Assembly: GCA_037178625.1 (NCBI GenBank)
Contig: CM074132.1
Coordinates: 744,001 to 808,000, forward strand
Direction: 5' to 3'
DNA length: 64,000 nucleotides
Source of the DNA: Skeletonema tropicum
Taxonomy: Eukaryota > Bacillariophyta > Thalassiosirophyceae > Thalassiosirales > Thalassiosiraceae
Made by a program: the position numbers and the translations under genes. A model generated the notes under the pieces. The model made no database searches. It saw only the letters and a program-made list of their open reading frames with translations, and was not told the origin of the DNA. Shown here piece by piece: positions 1 to 9,202 of the stretch (within the stretch, counting starts at the first letter, position 1; each line of letters begins with the position of its first letter).

Positions 1-568
1 CAGGGGCAACATTAGAATGCTCCATCTAATGTAGATAATCGGCTAGAGATGACTGTCACTTGATAGTGCAGTCAGGCTTGTAATGCTTAGAAGCATACGC
101 TCAGCGAACACGAGGTTCTGGACTGCACGACAGTCATCTCGGCGCTAGCGACTTTCATTATGTTGATGAATGCTTTTGCCAACTAACGTAGATAACCGCA
201 TAATGAAAGTCGCTAGTTCGAGCCCCGAGTCAGGTACTCTACCTCCGCGCACGTAAGAGCCAGAGTAGTAAGAGCCATCAGTAGCCAGCCAGTAGCCTGT
301 GGTCTGATGGGGGGATGGTGATAATATTGAACACCAGGGGCAACATTAGAATGCTCCATCTAATGTAGATAATCGGCTAGAGATGACTGTCACTTGATAG
401 TGCAGTCAGGCTTGTAATGCTTAGAAGCATACGCTCAGCGAACACGAGGTTCTGGACTGCACGACAGTCATCTCGGCGCTAGCGACTTTCATTATGTTGA
501 TGAATGCTTTTGCCAACTAACGTAGATAACCGGTTATCTACGTTAGTTGGCAAAAGCATTCATCAACA
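1..568. repeat. Fold-back element: 198-bp direct repeat plus perfect palindrome
   Basis: Bases 1-198 recur at 335-532 (offset 334). The second copy runs straight into its own reverse complement, giving a 74-bp perfect palindrome at 495-568 centred on AACCGGTT. Inside each copy, GAGATGACTGTC pairs with GACAGTCATCTC about 80 bp on. In the first copy CTAGCGACTTTCATTATG pairs with its complement at about 198-215. The structure is that of a fold-back (hairpin) mobile element. A related element lies at 46056-46444, sharing the junction pattern GACTT.CAT.ATGTTGA.GAATG. No coding content; the short reading frame at 547-729 lies in and after the palindrome and is not supported. Confidence 0.75.
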
Positions 569-1794
569 GCTGGGGGTTTCTGTGCATTATATGTATATTT
601 CTGAGCAGCATCAGCGGCACGACGAAGAGGAGCCATAAGGATTCTGTGTCGTATATAGTTCTGTCATGCCATGGAGACTCAACATGGCACTCGGACTTAC
701 TCTTCCAGTGGTCATCGGTCATTCCTTAGCCGATCGTGACTGGTTGATCAGCCATAAGCTGACATCATCGTTTCAGGGCTATGATTCGATCGTGCCTCAT
801 CGGTAGACTACATAAGCCACTCTAGCTCACTCTTTTCTTGCCCGATCATGTTCATCTTCATGTCGCTTAAGTATGGAGCATTTAGTACAGAAGTAAGTAC
901 TGTACGGCTGGGTACAAATAGCACTTTTGAATTGAAATCTGTGAGTTAGACAATGGTTGAGGTATCTATGAGATCCTATGGACCAACAGGGGGATTTCTT
1001 ACGCGGAGACTGAGAGATATTTGGATGCATTCGAAGAGAAGAATATGTATGGTGTATGCAGAATCCAACTCATAGTAGGCAACTCAACAACGGCGCTGTT
1101 TCTTAGTATCTTACCCTTGACACTGCGTCCATTTTGCAAACTAGCGATACGCATTGTATGTGTCCGTCACGCCTTCGCCAGGCAATGGGTTTCCCCAACC
1201 CACCCAGGGGTCTTGTCATCATCATAGATACAGCGTTGAAATTAGCTGCATTCTCATGCCTCCAAGAAGTGTACCCAAGTATCGAACATCACGTCACCCA
1301 GTGACTCTGTCGTGCAATACATTGTTGTATCCATGTTTTAATCCTTTCAACAAAACATACGAGGAAGGGTACAGAATTGCAGAACTCGGACCAGAAAGCT
1401 TTTGTCCGATCACGGGTCCGATGAAGGTAAGATGTCACAATGAAGAAGAGAATGAATTCAAGCCAAGGCAACTGCTCCCCGCTAGTAGTTAAGTATTGCT
1501 CAAGTTGTAAGCGAATACTATTTGGTTTGGTCTGGATATGATTACTACAACAGGGTTTTTGGTAGCATTAGGTACTAGTTACGATACCATCGCTCAAGGC
1601 TTGTGAGGATGTTGAATGCGGTTGGCACATGCTTAACTTAAAGCAGTAGAATGAACGTCGGTTATTATTATTAGATCCTTAAACTATGTAACCGCAAAAA
1701 GGCGTCTCGTTGCTCATAGGAAAAGTTGCAACTGCAATATAGCAGCCAACTTTTTTCCACAGATCTCTAACATGTATGAATATGAATCGTATGC
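569..1794. other. Intergenic, nothing recognised
   Basis: Only short overlapping frames on both strands (longest about 110 codons at 1154-1492) with no recognisable domain or splice structure. No RNA gene or repeat was recognised. Confidence 0.5.
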
Positions 1795-2988
1795 TTACTC
1801 ACTGTCAAATGCTTCCTTGTAAAAAGCCGTGGCAATTTCAGGATCAACAATAGACATCATAACTTCTTCAATCTGACCTAACTTTGTAATACTATGGTCA
1901 GGTACCAAATATTTCTGGGCTTCTGGCCTGCACTCAAAACTTTCACATTCGCAAAGGTAATAATACAGAGCTTTGGGAAACTCGCCGTCCTCTTGAAAAT
2001 CACAAATTTGTGCCAATATGTTTCGAGTGTATCTACCCAGCACTTTTCCATCAGCTGTGCCTGCGGATTCTCGAGCCAAAAAGCTGAATAGACGTCGTAT
2101 CATCAATGGGAAGAGTTCCTCAAAATGTTGCTCCATATATTGGAAGAGAGCCCGAGAACATTCTTTTTTGAGACCGCACAAGAGGAAACAAAGCAAGCCA
2201 ATGGGGCCCCTCATTACATCGATATATGCAGCATTATCCTGGGCAGGGGTCAAGGCAGGATTCTCTCTACTACGACGAAACAAAGATTCGTCATAATCCG
2301 ACTTTTTCCCAATGTAGGGTGTATTAACTATAAACCCTAGCAAACTCTCAATCGATCTAGGTGCTGCACCCATCAATGCAAAGAGTATACATTCGCACGT
2401 TTCCGCTGGAGATGGACAATTTATAGCTCTTGGATGCCCCTGTGCCATGCAGGCCAAGGAAATAGATGCCGCCATGTGTTCTAAATCATAGATGGAACAC
2501 CCCACCTGAAACTTATCCTCGTGAATAGCAAGACTACTGTAAAACAAATCTGATACTCCCAACATTACCGTCTCAGCTGGTGTGTGTTCCTCATCGGGAT
2601 AATCTAATAGCTGAACTAGTTTTGTTGCGCGGTGAAATACCGATTCATCACTGTAACAGATTCCTCTGCCATTCCTGAACTTTCCAAATGTAAGTTCTTG
2701 TGTTTGTCGGACGGTCAATTGCATTAAACTCATTTTGTACACGCACATTTCCATATAATTAGGATGGGGCGCATCTTCTTCTGGTTGCGGTGCACTCATA
2801 AAGTTGGGTTTGATACCAACTGTTCTGTCTCTGTGTAATACTTTGCACTCCCATCGACCATCATTTTCCTTCGGTGAAAGTACCATAGCATATTTGCCAT
2901 TGATTTGCTTCCCGGTTGCACTTTGTAGCCCATCCAATACGACAATGCGTCCTATACTAAGGAGTTCCTTTGATATGGTGGGCGTCAT
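1795..2988 (-). CDS. Unrecognised 397-residue protein with N-terminal SH3-like region
   Basis: An uninterrupted reading frame of 397 residues opening at an ATG (2988-2986). Residues about 12-65 (GRIVVLDGLQS, NGK, GRWECKVL, GIKPNF) resemble a small SH3-like module common in algal proteins, where the pattern is G-x-VVL-GL, NGK, GR-W-V, and a K-P-x-N-[LF] end. The rest is mostly helical with several Cys residues (residues about 185-205, 270-280 and 345-355) and shows no catalytic motif I recognise. No signal peptide or membrane segment is evident. The gene lies just outside the left inverted repeat of the 3.08-8.77 kb element, whose end is about 90 bp upstream of this start, so its promoter may overlap the element boundary. 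Function unknown. Confidence 0.7.
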   Translation of the reverse strand: MTPTISKELLSIGRIVVLDGLQSATGKQINGKYAMVLSPKENDGRWECKVLHRDRTVGIKPNFMSAPQPEEDAPHPNYMEMCVYKMSLMQLTVRQTQELTFGKFRNGRGICYSDESVFHRATKLVQLLDYPDEEHTPAETVMLGVSDLFYSSLAIHEDKFQVGCSIYDLEHMAASISLACMAQGHPRAINCPSPAETCECILFALMGAAPRSIESLLGFIVNTPYIGKKSDYDESLFRRSRENPALTPAQDNAAYIDVMRGPIGLLCFLLCGLKKECSRALFQYMEQHFEELFPLMIRRLFSFLARESAGTADGKVLGRYTRNILAQICDFQEDGEFPKALYYYLCECESFECRPEAQKYLVPDHSITKLGQIEEVMMSIVDPEIATAFYKEAFDSE

Positions 2989-3078
2989 GGCGTGTTTGTT
3001 ATGATGTAGGTATATATCTAAATATGATCAATCTTGTGGTTGTGGTGCGTGAGGCAGGGTGAGGCAATAAATAAGAGT

Positions 3079-3450
3079 GGGCGAATAAAATTCGAGAGAA
3101 AAATAAAGGGGCTAGTTGAGACGGACGAAAAAATCACACATCACAAAAAAGAATGCCTATGAATAGTAAGTGAATGTGTTAGGAACGCTTGGTGCAATAT
3201 CGATGTATGATATATCGTTGTGAAGCTCTTTATATTGTCTTTCTAAAGATTTAATCACGATCTTGAAAAAATTTGCATACTACATTTTCCAGAACAAATG
3301 TTTTTGCCCGCGCGTGTGGCGTTTTCGTCATACCATCCGTCATTTACGACCCCTTTTAGATCTAATAGTCATTTCTACGTAGGAATAGTACAAGCCCGTA
3401 GAAGCTCAACGGCAATTTCACAAGCACTACAACATGACATGAACCATGTC
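3079..3450 (+). repeat. Left inverted repeat of the 5.7-kb element
   Basis: Outer block 3079-3101 and inner block 3278-3450, complementary to 8748-8770 and 8495-8664. The inner block contains the palindrome-like CTACGTAGGAAT found near other repeats in this window. Confidence 0.75.
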
Positions 3451-4567
3451 ATCGAAGCGTCCGGCGGGTCCATTGAGGAGTCGGAAAAAGGATCGCCGGC
3501 TCATAGGGGGAGCCAATAGTATTAGATACATCAATAGCAGTACACAGATGTCGTCTGCCTCGCCCTTTGCCTCGCCAAAGGGCAAGAAAGATGACGGTAT
3601 TTCCATCCCATCCGGATCCGGATCATCCTCCTATCATTCCTCTGTATAGGGAAATGTGGGCCAGAGTTGATGCAAAGAAAGCGGCAAGGGAAAAGGCCAG
3701 AGAAAAAGAAAGATTAAGAAAATCTAAAGAGAGTGAGAGTCTTTCATCGGCCGATGTTGATTCGCCGACCCCATCAGTCGAACTTCTCCCCTCCCCTCAT
3801 GCCTCGCCGAGCAGCAATGATAATGATGACGATGGTGCCGCTGGTGCAGATTCCAAACGTCCTCCCACAAGGGAATACGTCCTCCCAAAGTTGTGAAGAT
3901 TCCATCTCCCACTATTCGAAAAATTTCTCCATCTCTACAGTCTGCTATTGAGTCAAGGCTTGCGGCAAAGGAAGACATGACATCTACTACGCATTCAGCA
4001 GGTAAACTCCTCACAAACATGAATACTCTCTCGGAAACAAAGCTTCTATCGTTGAAGCAGCGGCCAAGTGCAGTGATCCACTAAAATGTCGTGCTATGAC
4101 GGTAATTCCGACAAAAAGATACGCACAGAAGACAAAAAAGTCGGTGATTGCAGCGGCCATGGCAAAGACCTGGGTATTGATGAACGAGTCTCAACATGAT
4201 AATTTCTTGACGAGGGCATTGGAGAGAGAGTTGGCAGTATTCACCACAATTCTAGAGAACGTTCAACTGTATTGTTTGGCAAAGTTGGACAAGGAGAAAT
4301 ATCAACAAAAAAGGTTGCAAGGCAGTGAAGCTATCATCGGATAAGTTGGATCGGGAGTACAATAAGTTTGGAGGGAAAGCGATTTCTTTGCCATGTCCGA
4401 AGTGCAGCCATTCACTCTGCGATAAAGAACCTGATTTCGACGATAATGCGAAGGTGAATAAATCAATCACCAAAGCTTGTAAGGCAAAGAAGAAGCACTT
4501 GGAAGAGTTCAATTGTGCAGTACTCCGGAGGCAGCAGATTTGCTCACAGATTCTATCAAGCACTTGA
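3446..4567 (+). pseudogene. Accessory ORF of the DD34E element, frameshifted, CxxC motif
   Basis: A chain of overlapping frames on the plus strand reads as one basic, Ser- and charge-rich protein once frame changes near 3600, 3893, 4085 and 4330 are allowed. The segments are 3446-3649, 3567-3896, 3893-4084, 4096-4344 and 4325-4567. The middle part is rich in Lys/Arg/Glu (MWARVDAKKAAREKAREKER). The last segment has a CPKCSHSLC motif followed by acidic residues (EPDFDDN), which may bind metal. It begins at the inner edge of the left inverted repeat and ends 90 bp from the convergent end of the transposase, so it is probably the second gene of the element. The number of frame changes argues for a dead copy. 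Family unknown. Confidence 0.45.
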
Positions 4568-4656
4568 AGCGCTTGAATTAGGCTATGCATAGTTTCTTTT
4601 GAACTAAATTCATATGATTATACATCATTATTTGTATTATTCTACTTCATGAATAA

Positions 4657-5774
4657 CTAGTTGTCAGGAAATCCTACGTGTAGAAAGTATCTACGGAAAG
4701 ATCCCATACTTCCGATGATAAGATTAATCCGATTCACCAAAGCATTCACATCTTCCATTTTGTCGCCACCCATCTCAAGGATGGTGTGTATGGTATTGAA
4801 GACATACTCAATAGATCCGTCACACGACCAATAAGGTGCTCGAAACACGACTCGATGTCCAGCATCTTCAATCAAGTTCAGGATGATGGGGTGTTTGTGG
4901 ATATTGAGATTGTCTAATGTGAAAAGGAAGCTCCGGTTTGGGTAGTTGTTGCCAAGGAAGTCGATCAAATCCTCCATGAAGCAATAGAACCTATGAAGAT
5001 CAGTCCCTCCTTCTGTGAATTGTTTATGGAAAGAGATTGGATTTTGATTATCTCCAGATACGGCCATAATCAAATTGGTTCCGGGTCTCCCTTTTTGTAG
5101 CTTCCTCTTAAATTGCATCGGAACTCTCGGGCCACCTTCCCGTAAGAGCGGTCCGTCGACTCGAGTTTGAATTTTGCTTCGTCAATATCAATAATGGATG
5201 CCGTACTCTCGCCTGCGACACCAAGGGGGTACGGTTCTTCCCAATACATTTTGCGTTTGAGTAGATTCTTTCGTGAGTATGCCTCTTGTGATGTCGACGA
5301 CGCAGCTTTTCGGGAGAGACCTAGCCGCTGTTCTCCTCGATATATTTGTGAGTGCGAGTAGGGCTCAACAGTCGGGAATCTATTGGAGAGATAAGCTCTA
5401 ACCTCGTACAGCCTTGCATGAGGCCTTACCATCCGATACAGGGCAAGCTGAAAAAGAGCCTCCCCATCAATCTCCCGTGTCGCGGCCTTGTTGCCGGTTT
5501 TGCGCTTTGGTAAGATGTTCCCCAACGTAACATACTGTCTCAGCCACCTTCTGCAAGTCTGCAGTGAAGGGAACTTCTTTTGTTCCTGTAGGCGCCTCAC
5601 ATAGGCGCCTCACAACTGGTGTCTTGACGGATGCAATTCCGTCCCCCCCATGATCTTCTCACGCACTTCTTTTGGGTAGGCTCTTCCGCCACGGCTAGCA
5701 TGTTTATGATCATCTACTCTAGAACCCCTCATCCCTTTCAGGACGGCCGCGATCCTATCGCTGTCACTGGCCAT
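4657..5774 (-). pseudogene. DD34E transposase (Tc1/mariner-IS630 superfamily), three frame breaks
   Basis: The DDE catalytic core is visible in order on the minus strand: first Asp in IIDIDEAKF (about 5175), second Asp in FTLDNLNIH (about 4905), and Glu in GSIEYVFN (about 4800). There are 34 residues between the second Asp and the Glu, the spacing of Tc1 and IS630 enzymes. N-terminal to this is a helix-turn-helix-type DNA-binding region (residues such as YPKEVREKIM, then LQTCRRWLRQY). The gene would start at the ATG at 5774. Three breaks interrupt it: a one-base shift at a seven-G run (5643-5649), a 13-bp tandem duplication at about 5589-5614 that breaks frame after VVRR, and a -1 change near 5093-5100 (TACAAAAAGGG). 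The first two look like decay; the third could be decay or recoding. Ends convergently with the accessory frame. Confidence 0.75.
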
Positions 5775-5894
5775 GATGATGTGTGCAGATTTGATCTAAG
5801 TCTAAATAATGAGAGGAGCTAAGTCGTTCGGTCGGTCGGTCGTTCCGTCCGGGCCCTTTGGCGTGTCCTTTGGCCTTCACGGGCATTTTCGATT

Positions 5895-6957
5895 CGATCT
5901 GTTACATCGAATCCTTGGATTTCCGAATCCTAGGATTCCTGCTCCGAATCCTAGGATTCGATAAAACATGCCGTCCGAATCCTAGGATTCTGGCAAGGGC
6001 TTGCTTGAAAAAGAACTCCACGATGATGAAGTAACGCCTACTAGAGAGGGCTACTACTGCAGCAACAACATAGCAGATACTTACTTCACATTATTTTAGA
6101 TTATTATTCCGACGATGTTCTCTCGACCGTTATTATTCTCGGCGCTACCATCGCCAATACACATGTCGACCGACATAATTTAATTTTCACATCCAGAGTA
6201 CGCAACAATCAGCACTCGAGATAGCCGATAACAACAAAGTCAATAACAACAAATGAGTTGTTATTCATGTACCATTCAATCATACGCTTCTAATGGATGT
6301 GCATGTGTTGGTGGTACATAATACAGAGTTTAAAGCATCAGATAGGCTATGTTATTTTTAATTGTTGGTATGTGATGTAAATTATTAGAAGTAATACTTG
6401 ATAAATGTCATATTCCCCTCAATCTATCATTAATATGGCTCCCACAAATGCATGTTATCGTAATAATGAAATTTTAATGCTTGTTTGATCGATATCTTCG
6501 CCGTTTGCATTGAATTGTAGTCGATTGTTTGTTCGACGGAAACGAATAATTATGCAAACTTTTTGTACCGTGTAGGCGACGTCGTGGCGTTTCCTTCCGC
6601 TCCAGGTGACTAAGCCGTCGTCTTTAATCATATTAGAGGCGAGGGGGCGGGTTGGTTGCCTTTGTAATTACTTCATGCCCCTCCTTATCTACTGCTGCAT
6701 AGCAGCGATATCGTGTCATGGTCGGTCGAGGTGTCTTCGTCTTCGCCCATCAATCCAAGGATTCGATGGATCAGAGCCGGCGAATCCTAGGATTCGGAGG
6801 CAGGAATCCTAGGATTCGGAGGCAGGAATCCTAGGATTCGGACAATCCAAGGATTCGATGTGCAGCCCCCTCCGAATCCTAGGATTCCGAAATCCAAGGA
6901 TTCGCCGGTATCGAATCCTAGGATTTTCAGAATCCTAGGATTCGATGTAACAGATCG
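5895..6957. mobile_element. Nested MITE with 20-bp terminal inverted repeats and GAATCCTAGGATTC arrays
   Basis: CGATCTGTTACATCGAATCC at 5895-5914 is exactly complementary to 6938-6957. Both ends are packed with the 14-bp palindrome GAATCCTAGGATTC or its core: three copies at 5925-5990 and six at 6780-6945. The variants AATCCAAGGATT and AATCCTTGGATT are interspersed. The interior (about 6000-6740) is AT-rich and shows no convincing gene. The element appears to sit inside the first unit of the following tandem repeat, whose TTTTCGATT is on its left and ACTCTTTCTTTGAT on its right. Confidence 0.7.
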
Positions 6958-7234
6958 ACTCTTTCTTTGATCTTGATTTACCCCTTGCCCCCCCCCCGTT
7001 TTTAGAGTTTTCGATTGACTCTTTCTTTGATTGGCTTAGATTTGATTGTTCAGGGGGGGACACCCCCCCTTCCCCCCCCCGTGTTTAGAATTTTCGATTG
7101 ACTCTTTCTTTGATTGGCTTAGATTTGATTGTTCAGGGGGGTACACCCCCCCTTGTCCCCCGTCTTTAGAATTTTCGATTGACTCTTTCTTTGATTGGCT
7201 TAGATTTGATTGTTCAGGGGGGGACACACGGAAG
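6958..7234 (+). repeat. Tandem repeat, about 80-84 bp units with G-run/C-run hairpins
   Basis: The unit TTTTCGATTGACTCTTTCTTTGATTGGCTTAGATTTGATTGTTC followed by a G7 run, ACAC or TACAC, and a C7-C10 run starts at 7007, 7091 and 7171, with a partial unit at 6958. The paired G and C runs can form hairpins and are probably unstable. Short frames through it are repeat artefacts. Confidence 0.8.
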
Positions 7235-7399
7235 AGGCAAATGGACCTACTCTTCAAGATTTGATCAATCCCCGACCATGGTGGGCACATGTTATGTAAT
7301 TAATGCAATCTAAACAGCAAAGAAAATCTCTTTATTCGCCTCTTATCTGCTAGCTTCGTAACACGATCCCCCCCTACGAACAACAACATTACTGACATC

Positions 7400-8011
7400 T
7401 CAACCCCCCGCTTTCTCCTCCCCTGCATTGCAACTAAGGTATGGGTTGTGTGACAAACACTCTTTCAACACAGGCACTGTCGCATAAGTGCGAACAGGAA
7501 ACTTGGTATTGTCATGCACAACAGCAATACGAAGAAGCCTCTCCTCAGCTCCTTGAGAATTGTATTTTTTCAATCTCAGCAGCTCCGCATCATTTTCAAA
7601 ATCTGGAAAAAATACTGAAATTTCTGCGCCCAAAATCTTAGACATGCAATCAAAGTCTAACTCCTCTGCAATCCTTTCGTTATTCTCCAGCTTCTCCACA
7701 TATTCAATAAAACTCATTGTGCCACCATGTTTCCCAACCCTAAATAATGAAGAACGTTCCAAATCCACAGCATTCTCCTTCTCATAATTAATTAATAATC
7801 CCTTCAACTCTTCTATTGACATGTACGAACCGTACAACGCCAAATGATTCGATACAGCATTCAAAAATCCGTCTTGCCCGTAATTGATCCATAAAACCTC
7901 ATGCCCATGCTCGAACAGGGTCCGCAAGAACGGAACAGGAAGAGAAATTTTCTCCGAATTATCAACGAATTGCCTCCTCTCTTTCGTCACAACACCAGTT
8001 ACAGAACTCAT
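7400..8011 (-). CDS. OTU-like protein lacking the catalytic Cys, cargo of the element
   Basis: An open frame of 203 residues from the ATG at 8011-8009. The pattern is reminiscent of OTU deubiquitinases. WINYGQDGFLNAVSNHL stands where OTU proteins have the D-G-N-C-L-F-R-A-[VL]-S catalytic loop, ELDFDCMSKILGAEISVFF matches the helix-strand leading to the I-x-V-F strand, and a late AVVHDN segment falls near the His region. In this alignment the catalytic Cys is absent and the His is displaced, so enzymatic activity is unlikely. It lies between the nested MITE and the right inverted repeat of the 5.7-kb element, which suggests element cargo. The frame is intact although its neighbours are broken. 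The OTU assignment is tentative. Confidence 0.4.
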   Translation of the reverse strand: MSSVTGVVTKERRQFVDNSEKISLPVPFLRTLFEHGHEVLWINYGQDGFLNAVSNHLALYGSYMSIEELKGLLINYEKENAVDLERSSLFRVGKHGGTMSFIEYVEKLENNERIAEELDFDCMSKILGAEISVFFPDFENDAELLRLKKYNSQGAEERLLRIAVVHDNTKFPVRTYATVPVLKECLSHNPYLSCNAGEEKAGG

Positions 8012-8494
8012 CCTTTTCAAGCTTACTAATATTTCGTCACATCACTATCTACTAGGATAGTATTGCAAGTTTCATATATACCTTAGGGAAGCTGCCTCAC
8101 TCTTTCAATGACGAATCTGATATCACAACAAACACCCATCAAGATTCGGGGAAGAAGGAAGGAGACCCAAAAAACGAAATAAAATCAATTTTCAATTCGT
8201 ACTATTTGAATACTGCTATGTATATAAGTAGACACAATCAATATCGTAGTAGATAGCCGGTGCCTCCTCTCTTATTTAGAAAACCCGCGCAGCGGCTAGA
8301 CGAGCGTCAGCGAGGCTAGTGAGATGTGTAGCGTAAAATTTGCAAAGTAGCCGACGAGACTTAATCAATGACAGCGGCCGCCTATGACTACTACGACCGA
8401 TCAACAACACAATGAGAGGAGTCTCCTGTCAATACTTAGGATCTTTCGGCGAATGGATGAGCGAAAATAGGGATAGCAGCGGCTCTACAGGGCC

Positions 8495-8770
8495 GACATG
8501 GTTCATGTCATGTAGTGCTTGTGAAATTGCCGTTGAGCTTCTACGGGCTTGTACTATTCCTACGTAGAAATGACGATTAGATCTAAAAGGGGTCGTAAAT
8601 GACGGGTAGTGTGACGAAAACGCCACACTCGCGGGCAAAAACATTTGTTCTGGAAAATGTAGTAGGGCTGCTCCAACTCTAAGCCTTTTTGACCCTTTTT
8701 GTGAGTGGACCGTCTGTCCATCTTTTCTCGTAGTCCGTCTAAAATAGTTTCTCTCGAATTTTATCTGCCC
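8495..8770 (-). repeat. Right inverted repeat of the 5.7-kb element
   Basis: Reverse complement of the left repeat: inner block 8495-8664, outer block 8748-8770. The intervening 83 bases do not match the left side except for a short GACGGAC.A..AAAA stretch. Confidence 0.75.
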
Positions 8771-9202
8771 AATGGCCTGGCACCTGGCAATGGCATGAAA
8801 AGTGGCAAATGGCAAGAGCTATGAAAATCCCCAATGACATGAGGCCTCTACTGTGTTTACAGTGTAATCATGCGTATTTGTTACTAAAGGCCTTGTTTGG
8901 GTAAGTAATATTTCTGTTCGACCGCTTAAGTTGGTGTTTTCAGTCCAGGTTCGGGGTAACAGCCATGGACCGGAGCATTAAGATCAATGCAGTTATGGGG
9001 TGAGTATGACAATAATATAACAGAAATTTATGACATATTCTTTCACTGTTTTCTTGTTCACTTGCATGAGAATGTATACAAGAGTTAATTGAAGTTGGGT
9101 CTGTGTATAGTTTTAGGATACATACCGCTGCAGCCATAGAGCGCACTGTTGTCTTCTTGCGCTTGTTACATTAGAGAACATGACACTTTAATTGAGGTCA
9201 AC
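8771..9202. other. Intergenic, nothing recognised
   Basis: Short spacer between the right end of the 5.7-kb element and the F-box/Cys-rich pseudogene. Only a short minus-strand frame (8940-9146) without any recognisable feature. Confidence 0.5.

Larger units (their letters stand above)
3079..8770. mobile_element. 5.7-kb DNA transposon, DD34E (Tc1/mariner-IS630-like), decayed
   Basis: Two inverted-repeat blocks bound this region. The outer pair is 3079-3101 with 8748-8770 (GGGC.GATAAAATTCGAGAG). The inner pair is 3278-3450 with 8495-8664, almost identical over about 170 bp, apart from a 3-base indel and a few substitutions. About 85-175 bp of divergent sequence separates the blocks on each side. 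Inside are a broken transposase (4657-5774, minus), a broken accessory frame converging on it (3446-4567, plus), a nested MITE (5895-6957), tandem repeats (7007-7230) and an OTU-like frame (7400-8011, minus). No clear TA or longer target duplication was found at the ends, so exact termini are uncertain. Confidence 0.65.

Noticed and set aside
547..1492. Short frames in the first 1.5 kb as genes
   Set aside because: They overlap a palindrome or each other in several phases and have no recognisable domain.
5895..6957. The palindrome clusters as a CRISPR array
   Set aside because: Spacing is irregular, the repeats are only 14 bp and palindromic, and the genome is eukaryotic.
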